From Svornostia abyssi (lineage in GTDB: Bacteria > Actinomycetota > Thermoleophilia > Solirubrobacterales > Solirubrobacteraceae), in contig CP088295.1 of assembly GCA_024666565.1 (NCBI GenBank), forward strand, positions 1,116,001 to 1,180,000: a stretch of 64,000 bases of DNA. The letters run 5' to 3'. A model generated the notes under the pieces. It had not been told where the DNA came from, did no database searches, and saw only the letters and a list, made by a program, of their open reading frames with translations. Below are positions 7,598-15,902 of the stretch, piece by piece (position 1 is the stretch's first letter; the number at the start of each line of letters is the position of its first letter). The position numbers and the translations under genes were made by a program.

Positions 7598-8798
7598 ACG
7601 ACGCCAGCGTGCCCGCCCGCGGCCGCGCCAGCCACGGCCAGGGATGCACCTCCGCCGGTGAGACCTCCGCCGCGCGCCGTCGCCACCCGGGGACGGGCGT
7701 GAACGTGGCCGCGACCGCGCGGTCGCGCAGCACGTCGACCGGGTCGCCGCGCCACAGCTCGACGGGGCGGCGCGCGGCCAGGTCGGCGAGCGTCTCGGCG
7801 AGGAACACCAGGCGCTTGCCCGACAACCGCAGCCGCGCCAGCAGCGGCGCGTCGAAGACGAAGACCGCCGGGAGCTCGGGGTGCGCGGCGAGCGCCGGGT
7901 CGTCGTCGCCCAGCGATTCGGCGGTGAGCCAGACGGCCTCGGGGTCGCCCCCGCTGCGCTCGATCTCGCGCGGCCCGCCCGTGGCCGCGACGTCGGGGTC
8001 GGCGCGCAACCGCGGGTCCTCGGCGACCTTCGGCCCGGCGTCCGCGTCGGGCCACGCCTCGATCGGGCAGGCGTCGCGCAGCGCGCACCGCTCGCAGAAC
8101 GCGGGCGCGCGCTTCTCGACCTGCCAGCGGCTGAACCCGTACGGGCGCCCGGTGCCCGCGCCGACGGTCCACTGCCACCCCAGCCGGTTGGCCGCGCGTG
8201 AGCCGTCGAGCAGGTGGGTGAAGAGCGCGTCGTCGCCGTCGCGCCAGTCGTGGCCCGCGCGGATCGTCCATTGCGACGCCAGCCACATACGCGTCTGGTT
8301 CACCGCCCACCCGTCGCGCTCGAGCTCGCCGACGACGACGTCCATGCACGCCATCTCGCGCGGCCACGGCTCGTCCCACCGGGTCGGCGCGGTGGCGGGT
8401 GTGCGCCGCAGCGGCGCCCGGGTCGCCGCGCCCAGCCGCGCGTAGACCTGGCGCGCGTACTCCTGCCAGAACAGCTCGTCGCGGAAGCGGTGGACGTCGC
8501 GCACCGGCCCGTCGGCGACCGCCCGCCACGCGCGCGGGAGTGTGATGAGGCCGTGGCGGATGTAGGGGGAGAGGCCGCTGGCGCCGCGGCGTGACGGCGG
8601 CCAGACGGCGCTCCGTGCGCGCGCGTAGCCGTCGACGTTGAATCCCGCGAGCGCTTCGTCGGCCGCCGATTGCCCGCCGCGGAATCGCGGCGACGGCACG
8701 ACCCCGCCGGGGCCTTCCAGCGTCAGGTCGCCGAGGTGCGCGGCGACCCAGGCTGCGGCGTCGGTGTCGCGCGGGTCCGGGAGGCGCGTGGCGTGCAC
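7566..8798 (-). CDS. Photolyase/cryptochrome-like flavoprotein with FAD domain first
   Basis: 410 aa. Residues about 45-250 match the FAD-binding domain of photolyases: GLSPYIRHGLIT (76-87), FRDELFWQEY (105-114), NQTRMWLASQWTIRAGHDW (167-185), and a DGS.AANRLGWQWTVGAGTG stretch (198-217). Residues about 286-365 resemble the antenna-binding alpha/beta domain (AVWLTAESLGDDDPAL, AVFVFDAPLL, GDPVDVL), which normally comes first. The domain order is therefore swapped. Cys235, Cys238 and Cys244 form CERCALRDAC and might bind metal. DNA repair or light sensing are both possible. Start GTG 8798. Confidence 0.8.
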   Translation of the reverse strand: MHATRLPDPRDTDAAAWVAAHLGDLTLEGPGGVVPSPRFRGGQSAADEALAGFNVDGYARARSAVWPPSRRGASGLSPYIRHGLITLPRAWRAVADGPVRDVHRFRDELFWQEYARQVYARLGAATRAPLRRTPATAPTRWDEPWPREMACMDVVVGELERDGWAVNQTRMWLASQWTIRAGHDWRDGDDALFTHLLDGSRAANRLGWQWTVGAGTGRPYGFSRWQVEKRAPAFCERCALRDACPIEAWPDADAGPKVAEDPRLRADPDVAATGGPREIERSGGDPEAVWLTAESLGDDDPALAAHPELPAVFVFDAPLLARLRLSGKRLVFLAETLADLAARRPVELWRGDPVDVLRDRAVAATFTPVPGWRRRAAEVSPAEVHPWPWLARPRAGTLASFSAWRKTLGR

Positions 8799-8829
8799 CC
8801 CTGGGGTACGGGCGTGCCCCGCGCACGAA

Positions 8830-11800
8830 TCAGCGGACGGCGAGCCGGCGCAGGTTCAGCGTGACGGTTGCGCGCTTGGTCGCGCCGCCGCCGCTCGCGC
8901 TGATGCTGAATCGGGCCTGGCCGCCTCCGCCACGCGGACCGGTCAGGCGGCGGATCGTGCGGCGCTGGGACGCGCTGGTCTTGATGGCGATGACGCGGGT
9001 TTGCCCGGCCCGCAGCGACACGACGGTGCGGCGCAGCGTCACGCTGGTCTTGCCCTTCAGGCGCAGCACACCGGTGATCGTCATGCGGCAAGCGACGCGT
9101 CCGCAGGACACGCGGACGGGGACGGTCCCGCGGTCCAGCAGCAGCGAGCGGCCCTTCGCGCGGCGCGCGAGCGCGAGGGTGGGGTTCGGCGCGGCGGCCG
9201 GGGGTGCGGTGCCCGGGGGCGTGGGCACACCGTCGCCACCGCCGACCACGATCGGCGGGGTGGGCACGAGCGGCTGGGCGATCGTGAACGCGGCGGTCGC
9301 GGCGGGGCCCACCGTCCCGGCCCGTGAGGTCGCCCGGACGCTGAACGTGTGCGCGCCGTCGGCGAGCGGGCCGAGCGTGACCGGTGACGTGCACGCGGCG
9401 AACGGCGCGCCGTCGAGCGAGCACGCGAAGGTCGCGGCGGTCGCGGTGGTGCTGAACGCCACGGTCGGCGACCGGTCGCTGCTCGACGCGGCGGGCACGG
9501 TCGTGAACGTCGTGGTCGGGACGACCGAGTCGATCTTCACCGCCGCGCTCGTCTTCGTGGTCTCCGCGTTACCCAGCGTGTCGGTCGAGCGGTACTGGAT
9601 CTTCTCCCCGTCGCCCAGGATCGGCTTGGCCGCAGCGTTGTAGGTCTGCGGCGGGCCGACGCTCCCGTTCGCCGCGATCTTCTCGAACGTCGTGGTCTGC
9701 ACCGCGCCGCCGCCGGTGTCGGTCGCCGTCAGCGTGACCGCGACGGGTCCGGCCGCGAACCCAGCGGGCACGTTGTCGGTGGTGCTCGGCGCGGTGAGGT
9801 CGACGTTGATCGTCACGTCCGTGGACGCCGAGGGCGGGAACTCGTCAGAGGACACGGTGACCGTCGCGGTGAACGAGCCGGTCGTGGTGGGGGTGCCGCT
9901 GATCAGCCCGGTGGGGCTGATCGTGAGCCCATCGGGCAGGGCGCCCGCGGTGACCTTGAAGCCGCGCTGGGGCACGCCGTTCGTCGCGCGCAGGAACTCG
10001 CCCCCACCGACCAGGGCTGCTGGAACGGCGGCGATCGTCGCCTGGCGCTGCCCGGAGGTGTTGCTGCCCCAGCAGGTAGGGGTGCCGTTCGTCTTGATCG
10101 CGCAGGTGTGGCTGTTGCCGGCCGTGATCTGGCTGACGGTGCCGGTCCCGCCCGGGATGGTGGTCTCCCCGGCGCTGTTGCTGCCCCAGCAGACCGGGGT
10201 GCCGTCGGTCTTGATCGCGCAGTTGTGGAAGCCGCCGGCGGTGATCTGAGTGACGGTGCCGATCCCGTCCGGGATGGTGGTTTCACCGAAGACGCTGGCG
10301 CCCCAGCACGTGGGGGTGCCGTCGGCCTTGATCGCGCAGGTGCGGGACCCGGTGGCGACGATCTGGAGGACGGTGCCAGTGCCGTCCGGGATGGTGGTCT
10401 GCCCGAAGTTGCCAGCACCCCAGCAGGTGGGGGTGCCGTCGGTCTTGATGGCGCAGGTGTGGAACGCGCCCGCCGAGATCTGGGTGACGGTGCCAGTGCC
10501 GTCCGGGATGGTGGTCTGCCCGGAACTGTTGTCGCCCCAGCAGGTGGGGGCGCCGTCGGTCTTGACCGCGCAGGTGTGGAACGCGCCCGCCGAGATCTGT
10601 GTGACGGCGCCGGTCCCCGGTGGGACCGTCGATCGCCCGTCGCCGTTGCTGCCCCAGCAGGTGGGGGTGCCGTCGGCCTTGATCGCGCAGGAGTGCTCGC
10701 CGCCGGCGGTGATCTGGGTGACCGTGCCAGTCCCGTCCGGGACGGTGGACTGGCCGGAGCTGTCGCGGCCCCAGCACACCGGGGTGCCACCCGGCTTCAC
10801 TGTGCAGGTGTGGGCGCCTCCGCCACTGATCGTCGCCGCCTCGAGCTCGCTGGGGAACGTGATCTGGCCGACGCCGGAGGCGCCCCAGCAGGCCAGCGCG
10901 CCGGTGCTGCGGGTCGCGCACGTGAACTGCGTCCCGGCGCTGAGCTGGGTGACGGCGCCAAGCGTCGCGGCGTCAGGAGGGGAGGTCTCGCCTTGGAAGT
11001 TGCTGCCCCAACAGGCAACGCGCCCGTCGGTCTTGACCGCGCAGGTGTGACTGCTGCCGGGGGCGATCTGGGTGACGGTCCCGACGCCCGGGGCGGCCGG
11101 AGCCTGCCCGGAGCCGTTGTCGCCCCAGCAGGTGGGGATGCCGTCGGTCTTGATCGCGCACGTATGGGCGGTCCCCGCGGCGATCTGCGTGGCGGTGCCG
11201 AACCCGGCGCCCCCAGGGATCGTGGCCTGCGCGCCGCCACCCCAGCATGTGGGGGTGCCGTTCGTCCTGATCGCGCAGGTGTGGCTGTTGCCGACGGTGA
11301 TCTGGGTGACGGTGTCGGTGCCGTCGGGGATCGTGGTCTGCCCGTTTGCGTTGCTGCCCCAGCAGGCAGGGGTTCCGTCGGTCTTGATCGCGCACGTGTG
11401 ATTGAGGCCAGCGGTGATCTGGGTGACCGTGCCGATGCCGTCGGGAATGGTGGTCTGCCCCTGGGTGTCGCTGCCCCAGCAGGCAGGGGTGCCGTCGGTC
11501 TTGACCGCGCAGGTGTGGTTGTTGCCGGCGTCGATCTGGGTGACGGTCCCGACCGCACCTGGCACGGCGGTCGCGCCGGAAGGGTCGTTGCCCCAGCAGA
11601 CGGGGGTGCCGTCGGTCTTGATCGCGCAGGCGTGGCTGCCCGCGGCGGTGACGGTCAGCGTGCTCGCGCTGGTGACGGTGCTCGGGACGGTGCGCTGCCC
11701 GTCGGTGTCGCTGCCCCAGCAGACCGGTGCCCCGTTCGTCTTGATCGCGCAGGTGTGCAGGCCGCCGGCGGTGATCTGGGTGACGGTGCCGATCCCGGCG

Positions 11801-12633
11801 GGAATGGTGGTCTGCCCCTGGCCGTTGCTGCCCCAGCAGGCCGGGGTGCCGTCGGTCTTGATCGCGCAGGTGTGGAACGCGCCGGCGGTGATCTGGGTGA
11901 CCGTGCCGATCCCGTCCGGGATCGTCCGCTGCCCGTCGGCGTTGCTGCCCCAGCAGAACGGGGTGCCGTCGGTTTCGATCGCGCACGTGTGGAACGCACC
12001 GGCCGTGAGCTGGGTGATGCGCCCGAGCTCGATCGGGATCGCGCGCTGCCCGTCCTCGTTGTTGCCCCAGCAGATCGGGTCGCCCTCGGTCTCGATCGCG
12101 CAGGTGTGGCTGTCGCCGGCGGTGATCTGGGTGACGGTGCCGAGCAGGGGTGGGATGGTCGACCGCCCGTTGGCGTTGCTGCCCCAGCAGACCGGGGTGC
12201 CGTTCGTCTTGACCGCGCAGGTGTGGAAGCTCCCGGCACTGATCTGGGTGACGGTGCCCGTCCCGGCGGGGACGGTGGCCTGGTTCGACGCGTTGGCGCC
12301 CCAGCAGACCGGGGTGCCGTTCGTCCTGATCGCGCACGTGTGATTGAGGCCGGCCGAGATCTGCCGGACGGTCCCGACCCCGCCGAGGATCCCGCGCTGG
12401 CCCTCGGCGTTCGCGCCCCAGCAGACCGGCGTGCCCTCCGCGGTGATCGCGCACGAGTGCGACCCGCCCGCGGAGATCCGCTCGCCCGAGCCCACGCCGG
12501 GACCGCTGAAGCGCGGGCCGTCGCCGATGGGCGACAGCGCTTGCGCGTGGCTCGCACCGAGCAGCAGCCCCACGAGCGCGAGAAGCAGGACCAGCAGGGT
12601 GCGCAGTGGCGCGGTCGTCCGGCGATGGGACAC
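8830..12633 (-). CDS. Secreted RCC1-repeat protein with Ig-like domains
   Basis: 1267 aa. A signal peptide (residues 1-32, ending SHAQA) is followed by 21 RCC1-like repeats of about 39 aa, each with HTCAIKTDGTP-x-CWG-type core and a paired Cys, forming one or more beta-propellers. Then comes a putative Ig domain (GLISGTPTTTGSFTATVTVS), a DTLGNAETTK repeat-type domain, a further Ig/chitobiase-like domain (CSLDGAPFAACTSP) and a basic C-terminal beta domain. The start is GTG 12633, with GGGAAG upstream. Surface role is inferred; ligand unknown. It is divergent from purL. Confidence 0.85.
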   Translation of the reverse strand: MSHRRTTAPLRTLLVLLLALVGLLLGASHAQALSPIGDGPRFSGPGVGSGERISAGGSHSCAITAEGTPVCWGANAEGQRGILGGVGTVRQISAGLNHTCAIRTNGTPVCWGANASNQATVPAGTGTVTQISAGSFHTCAVKTNGTPVCWGSNANGRSTIPPLLGTVTQITAGDSHTCAIETEGDPICWGNNEDGQRAIPIELGRITQLTAGAFHTCAIETDGTPFCWGSNADGQRTIPDGIGTVTQITAGAFHTCAIKTDGTPACWGSNGQGQTTIPAGIGTVTQITAGGLHTCAIKTNGAPVCWGSDTDGQRTVPSTVTSASTLTVTAAGSHACAIKTDGTPVCWGNDPSGATAVPGAVGTVTQIDAGNNHTCAVKTDGTPACWGSDTQGQTTIPDGIGTVTQITAGLNHTCAIKTDGTPACWGSNANGQTTIPDGTDTVTQITVGNSHTCAIRTNGTPTCWGGGAQATIPGGAGFGTATQIAAGTAHTCAIKTDGIPTCWGDNGSGQAPAAPGVGTVTQIAPGSSHTCAVKTDGRVACWGSNFQGETSPPDAATLGAVTQLSAGTQFTCATRSTGALACWGASGVGQITFPSELEAATISGGGAHTCTVKPGGTPVCWGRDSSGQSTVPDGTGTVTQITAGGEHSCAIKADGTPTCWGSNGDGRSTVPPGTGAVTQISAGAFHTCAVKTDGAPTCWGDNSSGQTTIPDGTGTVTQISAGAFHTCAIKTDGTPTCWGAGNFGQTTIPDGTGTVLQIVATGSRTCAIKADGTPTCWGASVFGETTIPDGIGTVTQITAGGFHNCAIKTDGTPVCWGSNSAGETTIPGGTGTVSQITAGNSHTCAIKTNGTPTCWGSNTSGQRQATIAAVPAALVGGGEFLRATNGVPQRGFKVTAGALPDGLTISPTGLISGTPTTTGSFTATVTVSSDEFPPSASTDVTINVDLTAPSTTDNVPAGFAAGPVAVTLTATDTGGGAVQTTTFEKIAANGSVGPPQTYNAAAKPILGDGEKIQYRSTDTLGNAETTKTSAAVKIDSVVPTTTFTTVPAASSSDRSPTVAFSTTATAATFACSLDGAPFAACTSPVTLGPLADGAHTFSVRATSRAGTVGPAATAAFTIAQPLVPTPPIVVGGGDGVPTPPGTAPPAAAPNPTLALARRAKGRSLLLDRGTVPVRVSCGRVACRMTITGVLRLKGKTSVTLRRTVVSLRAGQTRVIAIKTSASQRRTIRRLTGPRGGGGQARFSISASGGGATKRATVTLNLRRLAVR
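10035..12500 (-). repeat. 21 tandem RCC1-type repeats, about 117 bp each
   Basis: In-gene tandem array coding the RCC1-like units of the secreted protein. Adjacent copies are highly similar at DNA level (recurring CCCCAGCAGG and GGTCTTGATCGCGCA blocks), so copy number could vary by recombination or be misassembled from short reads. Confidence 0.85.
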
Positions 12634-12763
12634 GGTGAGTCTTCCCGGGTGAGCGGTGGTCCAGGCAGGAGCCGCCCCAGTCCGGAAGACGGTCGATCGC
12701 GATCCTATCGAGAACTCTGCACCGCTCCAAGGGCCGCAGTGTCGGTGCCGGGAGGTCGCCGGA

Positions 12764-12769
12764 TAGCAT
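12764..12769 (+). promoter_or_regulatory. -10 box of purL
   Basis: TAGCAT ends 10 nt before ATG 12780. If used, the ATG at 12768 would lie inside the box and could not be the start. Confidence 0.4.
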
Positions 12770-12779
12770 GCGGCCGACG

Positions 12780-15017
12780 ATGTCCGACCCCTCCGCCGCG
12801 ACCCCGAACAGCTCCGCGACCCCGGGCGTCGACGCCGCCGTCGAGCTCGGGCTCACACCCGCCGAGTACGCCCTCATCGTCGAGAAGATGGGCCGCGAGC
12901 CCAACGAGGTCGAGCTCGCCGTCTTCAGCCTGCTCTGGAGCGAGCACTGCTCCTACAAGCACTCGAAGAAGCTGCTCGGCACGCTGCCGACAACCGGCCC
13001 GAAGGTCGTCATGGGCCCCGGGGAGAACGCGGGCGCGGTCGACGTCGGGCACGGCCTGGCGATCGCGTTCAAGGTCGAGTCGCACAACCACCCGAGCGCG
13101 GTCGAGCCGTTCCAGGGCGCGGCCACGGGTGTCGGCGGCATCCTGCGCGACATCTTCGCCATCGGCGCGCGGCCGATCGCGGTGCTCGACAGCCTGCGCT
13201 TCGGCGAGCCGACGAGCGAGCGCTCGCGCTACCTCCTCGACGGCGCCGTCCAGGGCATCGGCCACTACGGCAACTCGATCGGCGTGCCGAACATCGGCGG
13301 CGAGGTCTACTTCGAGCACCCGTACGAGCAGAACTGCCTCGTCAACGCGATGGCGCTCGGCATGGCCGAGACCGACCGGATGATCCGCAGCGCCGCGGCG
13401 GGCATCGGCAACGTCGTCGTGCTCTTTGGCGCGTCGACCGGGCGCGACGGGATCGGCGGCGCGTCGGTCCTGGCGAGCGCCGAGTTCGGCGAGGACGATC
13501 CGGACAAGCGGCCCACCGTGCAGGTGGGCGACCCGTTCGAGGAGTCCAAGCTCCTGGAGTGCTCGCTGGAGCTGCTCGAGCGTGAGCTGCTCGTGTCGCT
13601 GCAGGATCTCGGCGCGGCCGGCCTGACGTCGTCATCAGCGGAGATGGCCAGCAAGGGCGAGGTCGGCGTCGACCTCGACATGAGCAAGGTGCCGCTCCGC
13701 GAGCCGGGCATGGCGCCGTGGGAGATCATGATCAGCGAGTCGCAGGAGCGGATGCTCTGCGTGGTCGAGCCCGCACAGGTCGACGCAGTGCTTACGGTCT
13801 GCGAGAAGTGGGAGGTCCACGGCACCGCGATCGGGTCGGTCACGGACACCGGCCACCTGCGCGTGTTCGACGGTGACGAGCTGGTCGGCGACATGCCGGT
13901 CCCCGCGCTGGTCGACGACTGCCCGCTCTACGACCTCGAGCCGGCCAAGCCCGAGGGCGGCGCGCCGACGATCTACGACGCGCCGGCCGCCACGCTGGAC
14001 CACGACGTCAGCGACCCGGGCGTCACGCTGCTCGCGCTGCTGGGCTCGCCGAACATCGCGTCACGCAAGCCGCTCTTCCAGCAGTACGACTGCCTGGTGC
14101 AGTCGCGCACCGTCCGGCGCCCCGAGCAGGCCGACGCCGCCGTGCTCATGCTCCCGCGTGGCGGCGCCATCGCCGTGTCGATCGACGGCAACGGCCGCCG
14201 TGTCGCGGCCGACCCGTACCGCGGCACGATGGAGAACGTCCTGGAGTGCGCGGCCAACCTCGCGTGCGCGGGCGCTGAACCGCTGGGCCTGACGAACTGC
14301 CTGAACTTCGGCAACCCGGAGAAGCCGCACATCGCCTGGCAGCTGACCGAGTCGATCCGCGGGCTCGGCGAAGCGTGCCGGGCGCTCGACGCGCCGGTGG
14401 TCGGCGGCAACGTGTCGCTCTACAACGAGAGCGCGGGCGGCCCGATCTATCCGACGCCCGTCGTCGGCCTCGTCGGCGAGCTGCCCGATCCGGCGTACGC
14501 GGGCCGTTCCGGCTTCGCGCGGGAGGGCGACACCATCGCGCTCGTCGGCCCGTTCGCGCCGTTCCTGCCGGGGAGCGAGCTGAGCAAGCTGCGCGGCGAG
14601 CCGCTGCCCGACGGGCTGGAGCACGTCGACCTCGAGGGCGCGAAGGCCGCACACGCCGCGGTTCGCGACGCGGTCCGCGCCGGCGCGATCGCCAGCGCCC
14701 ACGACATCGCCGAGGGCGGGCTGCTCGTGGCCGTCGCGGAGGCGGCGCTGTTCGGCGGCCTGGGCGCCACGCTCCAGCTCCCGCTCGACGACTTCGCCGA
14801 CCCGGACCGGCTGCTGTTCGGCGAGTCGCCGGGCCGCGGGTTCATCGTGTCGGGCGACGCCGCGGCGCTCGAGGCGCTGCGCGAACGCACGCCCGTCACG
14901 GTGCTCGGGACGGTCGGCGGCGACGCGCTCTCGGTGGACACCGGGGCGACGAGCTTCGCCGTCACGCTCGCCGAGCTGCGCGAGGCGCACGGCGCGCTGG
15001 CCCCGCTGTTCCCGTGA
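12780..15017 (+). CDS. purL: Phosphoribosylformylglycinamidine synthase subunit PurL
   Basis: Synthetase subunit of FGAM synthase: converts FGAR to FGAM with ATP and ammonia from PurQ. It is the short (about 745 aa) form that needs PurQ and PurS. Features: LFSLLWSEHCSYKHSKK-like motif near residue 60, MGPGENAGAVDVG, VESHNHPSAVEPFQGAATG, GGNVSLYNES and the C-terminal SAHDIAEGGL. Two ATGs are possible, 12768 (adds MRPT) and 12780. The second is preferred for the -10 spacing, although a GGAGG at 12751-12755 would fit the first slightly better. The stop overlaps the next gene in GTGA. Confidence 0.95.
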   Translation: MSDPSAATPNSSATPGVDAAVELGLTPAEYALIVEKMGREPNEVELAVFSLLWSEHCSYKHSKKLLGTLPTTGPKVVMGPGENAGAVDVGHGLAIAFKVESHNHPSAVEPFQGAATGVGGILRDIFAIGARPIAVLDSLRFGEPTSERSRYLLDGAVQGIGHYGNSIGVPNIGGEVYFEHPYEQNCLVNAMALGMAETDRMIRSAAAGIGNVVVLFGASTGRDGIGGASVLASAEFGEDDPDKRPTVQVGDPFEESKLLECSLELLERELLVSLQDLGAAGLTSSSAEMASKGEVGVDLDMSKVPLREPGMAPWEIMISESQERMLCVVEPAQVDAVLTVCEKWEVHGTAIGSVTDTGHLRVFDGDELVGDMPVPALVDDCPLYDLEPAKPEGGAPTIYDAPAATLDHDVSDPGVTLLALLGSPNIASRKPLFQQYDCLVQSRTVRRPEQADAAVLMLPRGGAIAVSIDGNGRRVAADPYRGTMENVLECAANLACAGAEPLGLTNCLNFGNPEKPHIAWQLTESIRGLGEACRALDAPVVGGNVSLYNESAGGPIYPTPVVGLVGELPDPAYAGRSGFAREGDTIALVGPFAPFLPGSELSKLRGEPLPDGLEHVDLEGAKAAHAAVRDAVRAGAIASAHDIAEGGLLVAVAEAALFGGLGATLQLPLDDFADPDRLLFGESPGRGFIVSGDAAALEALRERTPVTVLGTVGGDALSVDTGATSFAVTLAELREAHGALAPLFP

Positions 15018-15487
15018 TCGGGCTGACGGCGAAGAATGCATGGGGGCCGCTCTCGCGGGTCCCGGTGGTCGGCACCCGGCTGTTCTCGCTCGGTGTGTCG
15101 GTGACCGCGCCGTACTTCCTGAGCATCCAGCCGCACGTCGTGGCGTTGGAGCCCGGCCGGGCTGAGGTCCGGATGGCGAAGTGGTGGCCGGTGCAGAACC
15201 ACCTCGGCACGGTGCACGCGATCGCGATGTGCAACCTCGCCGAGGTCGCGATGGGCGTCATGGCCGAGGCGACGGTGCCGCAGACCCATCGCTGGATCCC
15301 CGTCGGCATGACGACGCGCTACCTCGCGAAGGGGGAGACCGGCCTGCACGCCGTCGCACGCCTCGACCCGCTAGCGCCGTTCGGCGACGAGCCCGTCGAC
15401 GTCGAGGTGCCCGTGAGCGTCATGGACGCCGCAGGCACTGAGGTGTGCGACGCGCGGATCACGATCCGGATCGCCCCGCGCGGCTGA
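15014..15487 (+). CDS. DUF4442 hotdog-fold thioesterase-like protein
   Basis: 157-aa protein of the hotdog fold, DUF4442 group, related to PaaI/YiiD-type acyl-CoA thioesterases. It has RMAKWWPVQNHLGTVHAIAM, where the N-H-x-G-T-V-H-A stretch is the usual active-site region, and MTTRYLAKGETG later. It begins inside the purL stop codon (GTGA), so it is co-translated with purL although no metabolic link is obvious. Substrate unknown. Confidence 0.8.
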   Translation: MIGLTAKNAWGPLSRVPVVGTRLFSLGVSVTAPYFLSIQPHVVALEPGRAEVRMAKWWPVQNHLGTVHAIAMCNLAEVAMGVMAEATVPQTHRWIPVGMTTRYLAKGETGLHAVARLDPLAPFGDEPVDVEVPVSVMDAAGTEVCDARITIRIAPRG

Positions 15488-15537
15488 CTCGGGGCCTGCA
15501 GCTCCAGGCGGCGCCTCGAGGCCGGTGAGGTCACCGG

Positions 15538-15543
15538 TAGTCT
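15538..15543 (+). promoter_or_regulatory. -10 box of the zf-UBP gene
   Basis: TAGTCT ends 7 nt before GTG 15551. Confidence 0.5.
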
Positions 15544-15550
15544 CCGGCGG

Positions 15551-15829
15551 GTGGCCGCCGTCTGCACCCACCTCGAACAGGTGCTCGTCACCGACGTGCC
15601 GGAGGAGATCGAGGGGTGCGTCGACTGCCTGCGCGAGGGGATGAGCTGGGTGCACCTGCGTATGTGTCACGGGTGCGGCGAGATCCGGTGCTGCGACAAC
15701 AGCCCGGGCCGGCACGCGACCGCCCATTTCCACGAGGCCGGACATCCCATCATGCGCTCGGTCGAGCCGGGCGAGGTGTGGAGCTGGTGCTTCATCGACG
15801 AGGTCGCGTTCCGCATCGCGGTCGAGTGA
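15551..15829 (+). CDS. UBP-type zinc finger protein
   Basis: 92-aa single-domain protein matching the ubiquitin-hydrolase zinc finger (zf-UBP, PF02148). Probable zinc ligands are Cys5, His7, Cys23, Cys26, Cys39, Cys42, Cys47, Cys48, His55, His59, His61 and His65, in GCVDCLREG, MCHGCGEIRCCD and RHATAHFHEAGHP. In eukaryotes the fold binds the ubiquitin C-terminus; in bacteria without ubiquitin the partner is unknown. Start GTG 15551 sits 7 nt after TAGTCT. It lies between purL and purF. Confidence 0.88.
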   Translation: MAAVCTHLEQVLVTDVPEEIEGCVDCLREGMSWVHLRMCHGCGEIRCCDNSPGRHATAHFHEAGHPIMRSVEPGEVWSWCFIDEVAFRIAVE

Positions 15830-15843
15830 GGGACGAACGTCCC
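15830..15843. promoter_or_regulatory. Palindrome between zf-UBP stop and purF
   Basis: GGGACGAACGTCCC, six-base arms with an AA centre, starts one base after the zf-UBP stop and 47 bp before the purF -10 box. It could act as a short terminator hairpin (5-bp stem, 4-nt loop) or as an operator for purF. It is not repeated upstream of the other pur genes. Confidence 0.35.
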
Positions 15844-15889
15844 GCACCTTCCGGCGAAAACCGGGGATGGCACCCACCGCCTGCGCCGC

Positions 15890-15895
15890 TACCAT
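15890..15895 (+). promoter_or_regulatory. -10 box of purF
   Basis: TACCAT ends 7 nt before GTG 15903. This decides the start: the ATG at 15867 lies upstream of the box. Confidence 0.55.
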
Positions 15896-15902
15896 CTTCA
15901 CA

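Noticed and set aside
9900-12500. CRISPR-like regular repeats
   Set aside because: Units are about 117 bp, coding and degenerate, with no spacers; they encode RCC1 units.
10108-13383. Long plus-strand frame across the RCC1 array and purL 5' end
   Set aside because: Repetitive shadow of the RCC1 repeats; the minus-strand reading has a signal peptide and recognisable repeats.
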